Source: Pseudoips prasinana
Taxonomy: Eukaryota > Arthropoda > Insecta > Lepidoptera > Nolidae
DNA length: 64,000 nt
Reading direction: 5' to 3'
Assembly (NCBI GenBank): GCA_951640165.1
Contig: OX621238.1
Span: 31,458,001-31,522,000, forward strand
Under the pieces are notes generated by a model. The model was not told where the DNA came from, did not search any database, and saw nothing but the letters and a program-made list of their open reading frames with translations. Both the position numbers and the translations under genes were made by a program. Position 1 is the stretch's first letter. The number at the start of each line of letters is the position of its first letter. Positions 20,539-32,500 of the stretch are shown here, in pieces.

Positions 20539-23500
20539 GCAAGTTGGCAACTATTGATTTACATTTTTCATATTGAGTAATTTTCAATTATTAATTATAT
20601 TAGTTTTTTAGGTGACGTACTACCTGGTACCAGCCAAATCGCAAATGTTCCCGTCAAATTGAAAACAGACAGTTTAAATACTCGTATGTATAATTTATTA
20701 TAATCATTTATTATTATTATAATCCCTACTGAGTTTTCTATAGGGGTTTATTCAATTAAATATTGAGATTTTCTATTTTGAAGTTAGTGCTAATTTTCTA
20801 AATAATACTTTAACAATGAAACACATTTTGTTGTAGCTGAGAAATTGAGAACCAGTCTAATACCAATACGAACAAAATATACAAGGGAAGGAACTAAAGT
20901 CTTTGATTTACCCAAAAAAGGACTTTTTATGCCAGAAGGCAAAAATATTCATCGAGTACAAATGTTATTATCTCCAGGTAATTCCTACGAAACTAACATA
21001 ACCAGAAGTATTTTTGTTAAAAATACGAAATAAATAGTATGCACGTAAAATGAGGTGACGCACCGAAGTTTCTATACTATGTGCCATTAAACATGTCATT
21101 ACAGACTTTATTCATGTACAATGTAACAGGAATAGTGGAGATAATTCAAGGAGGGCTACCTACCGTTAGAACTAAACAAATGAATGAAAATCTGCAGCTG
21201 ATCGTTATTCGTATATGGGAAGCTGCTGCTTAGTTTCGTGGGCAAATTCAGCTCCTAAAGTTACGTCATCTGTTTATGTTGTACCTTGTACCTATAGGTT
21301 TATAAAAATATACATTTTTCTTTACGATTCAACTAGTAGTTTAACGTTGTCAGAAATTTATATTAGTTTATATTACTGACGTCTAGGCCACAAACGTTTA
21401 TGAATCTCCTTGCTGCGAACGACCTTGATCCAGAGTCTAATCAGAAACTTCCAGATTAAAACGGCATATATTTGATACAAACATTTTGAAGTTCTTCTGA
21501 ACTTCAAAATGTTTGAATAATTGATTAATATATTCATACCAATATAATTTTAACGGGCCGGACGCCATGGTTGGTAAGTATCTATCAACCACGCCGCAGG
21601 TTGTGGGTTCGATTCCCACCCAGGACAGATATTTGTGTGTATGAACATGTCTGTTTCCTGAGTTTGGGTATAAATGTCCTTAAAAGTATGTATTTAAAAA
21701 GGAGGATAATATTGTAGTACATATGTTAACGGGTTTCCCTAGTGCAAGTTCTGCTTACTTTAGGATCAGATGGCCGTGTGTGAATAATGTTCCAGGATAA
21801 TTATTGTTAATAATTTCACAAAAAATTAAGTAAACAAAATCTATTCCAAAAAAGACACGTAAAATTAATGTTCATAGGAGTAAACACATAAAGTATCTCT
21901 AAGCGTAAACAAATACTGATTTCCGCTCAATTTGTTACTAGATTTATATCCTGAGGGTCACACACAAACAACGACAGTTGCTTCAACAAGACCTATTCCC
22001 AATCTGAGACCGCTCTACCGTGGTACCAATATGATTGATAGCGAACGGCTCGACGGTAAACATTCTGATTTCTAGCTTTGAATTATTGCCCCGTCGGAAA
22101 AAGATAATGTCTTTTGGGACTTACGAAATTTATAGCTGTTAGAACTAATACCCTTAATTACTCCATTCTCCTGTCTTATATTGGTTGTCTAGCAAAAGAT
22201 TACATTTTGCGATAAAGCGACCCAATGTATAATTTTAATGCTTTACTATTACTCCTATAAGTGAACAATAAAGAGCTTATCAATGTAACCAATTGTTATG
22301 ATAATAAACTTCACCCTAGAAACTTTACCATCTCCTACGATACGCTTCCAACGTATGTATAACTATACCGTATACTGAAACTACGATACGACCTCCTGTC
22401 ACGGTTCTCCCAAAAGACAACAACATGGCGCCTTAAAAAAAGAGTGATAAGATTTCTAAAGACTTATCAATGTGCGAATGATGCCTCTAGTGCTGTAAGC
22501 GTTCATAAGCTACGGTGACCGTTTACCATTAGGAAGGCCATATGCTTGTTGCTTAGTTGCATAGAAAATGGCTCTAGAATGTTGGCCTAGAGGTTAGTGA
22601 CTAAGCCAGAGGTTGTGGGTTCGATCCCCACCCAGGACAAATATTCGTGTGATAAGCAGGATTATTTGTTCTATGTCTGGGTGTAATTTTATATCTAATA
22701 TATCAGTTATCCCAAGATATTTAAGAGAAGTTATTAGTAACGTATGTACTAGTATTTGTCTGTTTGTGTCAAGGACTAATTCCGTAAAGCTGAATCGATT
22801 TGAAGGCAGTTTGTTATTTAAACAATAGTTTAATCGAAATGGTTCCTAACTTTGTTTCATATCAGTCTGTTGAGCCGTTCGAAAAGTAATTTTCATAATT
22901 ACAATACCATTCTGAACTTTAACGGTTAGGTTATTCAAAATTAAATTGATGTACAGACGCCAGCACATCGGGCTACCACAAACTGTCAAATTTCCCTAAT
23001 TGAAAGTGGACCTTACGCTCATGTGATACAGACGCCAGCACATCGGGCTACCACAATCTGTCAAATTTCCCTAATTGAAAGTGGACCTTACGCTTATGTG
23101 ATACAGACGTCAGCACATCGGGCTACCACAAACTGTCAAATTTCCCTAATTGAAAGTGGACCTTATGCTTATGTGATAAAGTTGGAAATCTATAAAATAA
23201 ATTTGACAGATTGGCGTCTGTACATATGTAGCAGTATTATAATGCAAGCGATAATAACTGTTTCAAATAGGAATCTTTATTTTGCCATAGACTGGTTGAC
23301 AACGAATACTCCAATTAATTCAGAAGAATCGAACTCAAGTGGCACGCAATGTGATGTAGTGAATCGTATCGAGGAACGTTCCGCAAGCCTTAGTAAGTAC
23401 CGTTAATATATATACTAATTTTTTTGGGTTCCGTACAAGAATGTTCCTATTGGTACGACTTGATCTTAAGTCAACCGTCTGAAAAAACACAAAGTTATTA

Positions 23501-26500
23501 ACTCATATAATTTGACGTATCGATAGTGTGTAATGACATATCCATATTATTATCTGGTACATAGTTTGGTTGGCCTCAAATACCGACCAAAACAAGAAGG
23601 CTCTATATAATTTACGGAACAGTGAAGATCAAATAAAAAAAAGACTGGCCTGTTTCTTTAAAAGATAATTTCTCCATTATACCTTAATTAAGGAAGTAAT
23701 TCTAATACTCAGTATTTTTCATCGAAGCCACGACAAGTCTTCCGTACATATGGCCAGTCTCAACGGATACTGGCCATATATACGGGACATATTTTAGTGA
23801 CCAAACGTGTTCTTTTTGCAAGTACTTTTGCCATTGTTATAAACCAATGCGAGTTGCTAGATACCCAAATTTCTGACTCGGAGCTAATAGTGAGATTTTT
23901 CCCAAAAAATCCCGATCTCACTTTTTGACCCGACGCGGTAATCCAACCTAGGACCTCTTGTTATCCACTACTGGTAGGCTATTAGGGAATCAAGCCCCTT
24001 ATTCCAATTATTGCACCCTTGCATCTTCCGTGCATAAACTAGGTACTTACCAAAGTTATAAGTAACTGTGTGAAATGAATTAAGTCTTATGTAGCTTATG
24101 TTCTTGACAGAGATGATGGACAATTTATGTCGCACATCCAGCTATCCCAATCTGTCAAATTTCTTTTATAAATTTTCAACTTTATAACAAAAGCATAAGA
24201 TTCACATTCAATTGGGGAAATTTGACAGATTGGGGTAGTTTGATGTGCTGGCGTCAGTACTAAGCACTAAACAGGATTGTCAATCATTTTAAAATTTGCC
24301 AAAATGAGATGTCTATGACATATTAAAATATCAAAACAGTTTGATTTCTGGTAAAAAAGCCTATGACACCCTTTCACTTCATATTAAGCCGGGCTTTCGG
24401 GCTGATACTGAAGAAAAACCAGGACTATTTCGATAGCAAAGGCGATTAACATAACACAGCCTACTTAAGAATGAGAATAACTTATTGTTTTAAGAGGTCG
24501 CTGTTACCGATATTGCATTTATGTTTTGCAAACTATATTATACACAAAAACATAGTTGAAAATTACCGTCTCGTCGGTCTACCGTGTTCAACGGCAGATA
24601 ACGAGGACATGGGTTCAAATCACCATTCGGGCCATTAAGATATAATACAGCCAGGAGTCGAAAGTTAGCGGTGTTACACACCTATAACTTAGATAGCACG
24701 TTAGGCTTTTGACCATGTACCTAACCTTATCCCTGTATGTCTTTAGTTATTATTAAATTGAGTATTTATTTTTATTAAATAATAGTGTTTCAAAATAACA
24801 TCTGTCTAATAATATAATATAATAATCAATTGGATAATTTCTGGGCAATCCTTATAAATATCTACTGTTTACATTTAGATACCGGATAACAAGCATTGAT
24901 GATATCTTAATCATTATTACTCAACGTCCCTTCTTCAATTATCTTTAATTGTTTTGATGCCATATTTGTTATTAATAGGCAAGATATTGATTATGAAGAC
25001 TCCTGGCTGTGAGGTAACCAATACTATATGGTATGGTGTCCTTTTACTACCTATTTCTTTTTGTATGTTACAGTGGCAGACCTATATTTAAGAGTTACTC
25101 TAATCCTGTGTTCTATCCTTACAGGGAAACATTTTCAGTTTTTGTTCCTATTTCAAAACCTACGATACCTATCCAATTGAGTTTGTTCCTCGAAAGGAAA
25201 ATTATAACTTTCCGTTCCAAGCACCAACTCAATTTGTTCGTTCACATATAACGTTTTAAACTTTACTAGCAAATATATGTCATTAACATTAATTTTATGT
25301 ACTTTTTACTTATATTTTCCTATAATTTTCTTCTAAAAATTGACTGGTATCGACCTGTATTATCTTTGTGAAGCGCCCGCCCACAATGCCCAAATTCTTC
25401 GTCAATTAAGCTACGGTGAATCATATTAAGTCGTTGTATTTAATTATTCTCTTTTTAACACAGTCTACAAATGTGGGCGTGAAGATTCATGTTGGGATCA
25501 ATTATGTTCTTCAAAATATAGTCAAGTTTAGCATATATAATTTTTAACGAGGCGAACTTCATACTATTGACTACAAAACACCAAGTTGGTTGACGTCGGC
25601 GCCTTAAAGGCGATACCTAAATTACTAGCTAATACAAATTCCCTAATGAATACGCTCCAACAAATCGCAGCAAATAGTGAATAATTTCGTTGAAGTTTAT
25701 CTCTCAAGCTAGACTTTAATAATTCTTCTGCGTAAAATCCCAGAACATGGCTAATTTAATAGATTCTAAATTTGAAAAACTTAATGATCAATGATTACTC
25801 GGGCTTCTATGGACCCATTTTTTTATTTCATAAAGATAGATTGCGCGGTGGACCGATATATTTTTTCCTAGGTCGGATAATAATCTGGTGAAAGAAAAGA
25901 TTGTAAGAGATCGAGTGTGCTTAAAATAGATTTATTTTACAACGCTATTTTTTTTTGCAATTAGAAATATTATAATAATTAGAATAACCACTCTCTAAGA
26001 TTATTAATATCATACACAGTAAAATTATAACCACACACACGCCTGTTACAATTTTGCTGCGTAGAATCCCAAATCACAGCTAATAACTTTAGAACTGACA
26101 AGACTACCTGCAAATTTTGAAATGCGCCGTTAATTTCTAATTTTATGTAGATTTTTTATGTAGTTCCACAGCTGTATTGTAATGAAAAATAACAGATTGC
26201 AGCCGGCAGTTTTTAAATTCCTAATTCTTATACAGTTCCTGAACCGTCTACAAGCCAACAACGAGAAGAAAGATCTGTTCTAGAAGATGGTAAAGAAAAA
26301 TCTTTGGCGGGATATAAAACAACCAATGACAATATACGCATCTGGCTATCTTCTGAACTTGGGGGCACAAAATATCCAACGAAAGATAATGAATCTGGTA
26401 AAAATCTTTTATACCATTGTTCAACCAAATACGATCAAAAAATATAATTTAGAAGACATAATAATACCTTGTCACAGCAAATCAATATTTTTTGAGTCAT

Positions 26501-29500
26501 TATCGTAAGGCAATCTTAGCTCAATAATTAAATTTTGATTAAGGTATAAAACCATATATATTATTAATTATTTGTCTTGTTTCTGCTCGTGTCTTCGCTT
26601 ACATGAGAATTACGACGAAATCCAAAAATGTTAATGGAATTGAATTCAATTGAATGAATTCCATTAAGTTTTATTGTTATATGTGTGGTTTATAGTATTA
26701 TAATAAAATTAAATATACAACAACAATGAGCGCGCGCTGTTGAGACGCGCTGGCCTACGGCGCGTGCCGCGTGCGTGACCGAAATCAGCCTAAGACAATA
26801 CAGTACACCAGGTTTAAAAATATTTAATGAAGACTGGAAAAAAATAAGATTTATTTGTGTACCTCAATAGGTTATCAATCTGCAAGCCCCGATTCTGAGC
26901 CCAAAACTAAATCGAGACTTTCAAACAAACTAATGCCTGTTGATGATAAGGAAGAAAATAAAGACGATAAAACCATTGTCTCGGAGAGTCAAGAAACAAT
27001 TACTTTGGAGCATACATCTGAAAGTAACACAAGTACAGGTATTTCTAAAATTAATAAGTTTGTTATAATTATTGCAAAGAGAGTTTATTTCTATAATGTA
27101 CTAGCGGCCCGGTACGTGCTTCGCAACGTATAAGGCATAGTAATAAGAAAAATGATTATTAAGTTCATTCAAACAAAAAAATATTTTAAAAAGATGTTGA
27201 TTTTACACTTTTTCAAGACTTTTTTTATTTTCTCTACGTACAAACCTTCCCTGGACTTCCACGAATAATTCAAGACCAAAATTAGCCAAATCGGTCAAGG
27301 CGTTGTTGAGTTATAACATTACAACGAAAAGTGGCATTGATTTATATATATATATGAGATATATTTACTTGATCTTGGATATGTGTGGCTTTAAAGTTAA
27401 TAATAACGTTTGTTCTAAAAAGGTACGAGTACAAAACTTCACCGCCAACCAACAGTAGTATTAATATCTGTTAACGATAATATAAAAACAATAGAAACGG
27501 TTGATGACTATACAAATGTATCCGACTCCATCGTTCCTGAAGCTGTTAAGACATCAACTCAGGTTTCAATAGAAAGTGGGTACCTATCATATTTTTATAT
27601 TAAATAAAACAACAATCTATAATTGACAAACTTTGAAGAGTGACCATTTTAAAAACAAATAACTTATTTTTTAAGCTTCGGATGACAGTAGAGAATACAA
27701 CGATTCGATATCCACAACTCAGTGTTATATTATGGAAAACGAGCCACGAATACCGGTTGCGTCATATACTGAATGCGCATCTGAAGTACTGCAGAAAACA
27801 ACAAATTTCGACTCTGTGGAAGGTATCAATAAATTTATGAATTACTAGCTGTGCCCCGAGGTTTTACCCGCGTTAAACTTTATAAATTATAGCCTATGTG
27901 TTATTTCGATATATAAGCGATAGAACTACAAAGTTTCATCACAATCCGTTCGGTAGTTTTCGCGTGAAGAAGTAACAAATATACACACTCACAAACTTTA
28001 GCCTTTATAATATTCGTGTGATAATAACTATAGATAACAAGTTACTTAAAATATTCGAAGCATGAGACCTTTCATTGAAAGTAAATAACGTTATAGTTTT
28101 ATACATTGATGTTCAGACAAAAACCAATGAATTAATATGGGAATTTCAATTTGATGTTGTCTAGTGCAAGATAACGTAGGACAGGTTTTGGTTAGTTTAT
28201 TTACTGTTGAATTTTGATTTTTTTTAAATTATGTCATCATCATCATCCTCATTTCGTCCACTGCTGAAAATAGGCCTCCCTAAAGATTTCCAACGTTGTC
28301 GTTTGGAAGGGTTTGCCGTTATCACCGCGATTGACATGTGAGTCGGCGACCACAGTTAAGTGGTAGTTAGCAGACAGGAGGCGCTCCTGCACGAGTACCC
28401 GGTCCCTTAGTCGCCTTTTACGATACCCACGGGATGGTATACGGTGGCCCCTTTATTATACTCGGCCGGAAGCCACACGGCTCATCATCATCATCATACT
28501 TACCTGGCATAGGGGACTAGGTCAATTTTCGTATGGCAATTTTATGTACATAAAAAAGGTGTCAATATCATATTAACACCTTTTTTATTTCTCTCGCTCG
28601 CTTAACGATATACAAAAGCAGTGTATTTTTTTTCATTTCCTTTAGTTTCACTATAAGTAATTTACCTTTTTTGTCCCAACGACTTCGATATTAGATAGAT
28701 TGAGGTCGTTGAGACAGAAAGGTCAGAAAGGTATCATATTTGTAAACTGTCATTACTAATCATATTTTCGTTTGTAAACCTCAGGATATGACTTCACTAA
28801 ACAAGTCAGCAGTACAGCAGGCACGGATAATGATGGAAAAGATTATTTATCATGTGATGCTGACTGTACGATAGAACCATTAGATGAATATGCCTTTGAA
28901 GGTGAAACGAGTAGATGGTACCGCCATCATGATTCTAAAGAAACAAATGTCAAGTCCGATATGGTTGGAACGGAATCTTGGAGCTATCATGATGAAAGTG
29001 ACGAGAGTGATATCAGCTGTCTCGATTCAGGTACTGTTAATTTCAAAGATCGATTAATATTGATCAACAGAATAATTCAGCCACTAATAAACAAATAAAT
29101 TATTCATTTTCATAGAGTATTTATACATATGATTTAGATAAATATTGTAATGTCTACATTGGCTACCCCCACGTGACGCAGACTCTGACTCGTGACCCTG
29201 ATTAAAACAGTCACTTGGCTTCTCCGTGTCCCGGGATCGATGCTCGCACAGGACAGGCTGTTAGCTGTTATGTGTCTGGGTGTACTTTGTGTCGGTTAAT
29301 TATATGTTTGTAAAGTACCCTGCAACACAAGAATTCATTCCCTGGTGTGGGCGTTGACTTTTTAAGAAAGGAATTACTTTAATACATTCTTTTGAATGAT
29401 CTTGTTGTGACTCTTTGGCGATCTTGATAATTTGTTGTTGCCAACGTTTTAATGCGAGGAAATCTCCTGTATCGGCTGCGTCAGCAGGAGGGGTTACGTT

Positions 29501-32500
29501 TGTCCCTTTTGCTTTTTCGGCCTTTATAAAGTCACAAGAGGCGGAGCGACGTGATGCATCGCCATAGCTGAGGTCATTTCACATTTTGCTGACATCTTCT
29601 CAACCGCGAGTTATGCGTATATTTAACTAAGTTGACCTATTTTTCTGCAAAGGATATTGTTATTTTTCCGTTGCTTATCGTTTTTCACTGAAATAGACAT
29701 TCTTTAACTCGCTGTCGTCTTTTAAGAAAGGGCTTCGACATTATTGGATTAGACCTGTCCACAATTTATAAAGACATGTAATTAATATTAGTTATATTCT
29801 AATTACATCTTTGTAATGCGAGAAGTTTGATGAGCAGAACTGCTAATAATACTCAATAAATTTGCTGATCGCGATGCGTTTGAACATGGTAATAATAGGA
29901 AAGCAAATAAATATGTAATTCAATTAATCTAACGTTTTAGACCGTTCGCATTTGCAGTTTAATGTCAGTATCACAGATATGAATTCTTGATCAAAGAAAG
30001 AATACTCAAAACAATACCTGGAATTGTGGGACCAAATTGTTTAATATATTTTGACTGCTGTGTGATAAGTGTAAAGTATATTAATATGGCTTCAAAGTAG
30101 GTATATTGTTTATACCTTGAGATGTAGTATTACTAGTCCACTTCTCAGGGTATAAAATGGTTTAAAGCCATATTTAATTAATTGAAAATGTTCGTAGTAT
30201 ACGGAGACTAGTTTTCTAATAGAACCCAATGTCCAATTTTGACATTTTATTCATTTGATTTTGTATGGGTACCTCTTGTAGAGCAACAGTATTATTGGAA
30301 GCACGAACTTGCCAAACACTTCCTTGACAATGGACGTCACGGTGACCACTGGCGATGTAAGAAATGTAATAAATTTAAAAGATGTCCAAGCAGCCGATAC
30401 AATTGTAAGTTAAATTAGTTAATTATTATTACAAGAAACTTTTTACCGCGCACTATCACTCTGTGGAACCAATTAACAGACTTCGCTAATTCTCTTATTA
30501 TAAGAAATTAAATTCTTTCTGTATGATCAAATATGAATTTAGTTTAAATCAGTTTTTAAATAATAAGTTCGTCCTATATTGTTCAACCATACCACAGTCA
30601 TGTACATGACTTACATAATAAAATGTCATTGCCGACCTTAAAAGATGTAGAACTAAACCGGTGTGGTTTTGTTAACTAACACATAAGATTAGTTGGTATA
30701 AATTGCTATAACAGTTCCAGGGAAATTTGAGATACTGTGTAAGCGGATTTCACTCCGTAGTATTTGCCGAAGACGTTGGGATCGAGTGTGGAAGAAGACC
30801 ACCGAGCGATGGGCGACTTGGTCTCTGGCCCCGCCAGCCAGACTCAGAAGATGTGAGTATTGGTAACTTTATATCACTAGGAGATTATATATTTAATGGG
30901 TTTTTAACTGACTAAAGATGAATCACTGAAATGTTTGTACGCTCATAACTTCCAAACGACGTCACCAAATTGGATAAAACTTTCTTTTGTGTGTTCCTTA
31001 ATATCAGAAGTTAGTATGAAAAAAAAGCAAATATTTAAAAGTATCAGAAAAGTGAGTGTGCGAATGAGACAGAAGATTGTGAGACGTTGTTTGTTTGGTC
31101 GTAGTTTCTTCAGCACTATTTGTTTTCTCTATGGAAGGGAAATGAAAAACATACAAACTTCGGTAAAACTATATGTCCATTCGCAGTCAGGTAAGACGAT
31201 AAGTGATGGTAACTTTCCATCTCTTGTTTCAGTCCGGAGGCAGTACATGTCGTTCAATCATTCAACAATATGGGAGGACGCTATAGCTCAAACCATTTTA
31301 CCTCTTTACACAGAAATAGGTATGTAGCACAAAAAAAAAACAAATATCGTCTAAGGGTTGTTTCACAATGTACGAATAAAGTGTCGAATAGTTAACTAAC
31401 AAATGAATAACCTGACAGGTATAAGTTCTGGATAAAACACATTGCGTTTCACCATCACCTTTCCGGTAATTATTATTTGCCAGATAGTTATTCGGCAGTT
31501 ACTAATTAGTATGTTTGGCAACGTCGCATTTTGTCGTTCCGTCTTACGTAACAGACAACCTATAAATACATTTCTTATGATAAACACACCCAAAAATATG
31601 TTTATACTATTTTTTTATGGTTAGCATTTTCAGGTTTGCATAAATATTTTCAAATTTATCTTCTAACTATTATTTTATCAAATAAAAATACATACATAAA
31701 TTGATTATTTGTGCGTGAAATTAAACGTACGAAAGTCAAATAAATAAACGTCAAATGTTAATATCAACAAATGTATTTTGTTTGTTGCGGTTTTTCGGTG
31801 GTGTTTTTCTTAGCGGTGTCGGATTTATGCGCGGTTCCGTTACACGATCAAATAATTCATCAATTTCGTCTTCAATAGTATCAAATATTACCATTGTATC
31901 AAATTATTCGCAACAAAACACAAGTCTAACAATAAACACCACCCAAATAAGCATCGAATGACATCTGTCAGATAACTTATCCATAAGTTAACTTTGCTAT
32001 CTGGAGCTTGATCTGATCAATAGTTTACTTTGCAGTTTATTTGCCAGTACTATTTATGGATTATGAAACGCAAACGATTTCTTTTAAATAAATAAAATAA
32101 ATAAATAAAAATAAAAAAGGTTTTTATTCACGTAGACTTTAAAAAAAGCGCTTGTAAATAGTCAGAACATGTTTGTAGTAATATAGTTGTATACATTAGA
32201 TATTATTTCTAGTAACAGATATTTAGGTACATCTTGTATGAAAACATTTATAAAATTTATTTTAATACAGAAATGATATTTAGCTAGCTCGTATCAAGTC
32301 TTTATTCGATAGATAAGTTGCAAGTAGCTTATTCGAGACTTTATCTGGACATTGTGAAACAGACCCTAAGTAATGATAAAATTTTACTGGTAAATGTAGA
32401 CCTTAGCACCCAGTCTCACCGAAAACTGACACCAACTGGCAAGTGCTTCCAATGGTATCGCTTTCCACCACGATCGGAGACGAAAGGAACATGTCCAAAT

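Noticed and set aside
25033..25251. 72-codon ORF after a tgttacag acceptor as a gene C exon
   Set aside because: In the required phase there is no GT donor before a stop, and the ORF frame differs from the phase needed.
30935..31327. A 130-codon ORF that runs through intron 12 into exon 13 in the exon 13 frame
   Set aside because: It suggested a longer exon or an alternative first exon. The only decent acceptor inside (near 31014) would create TAA at the junction with exon 12, and the upstream text is not protein-like. Kept as intron.
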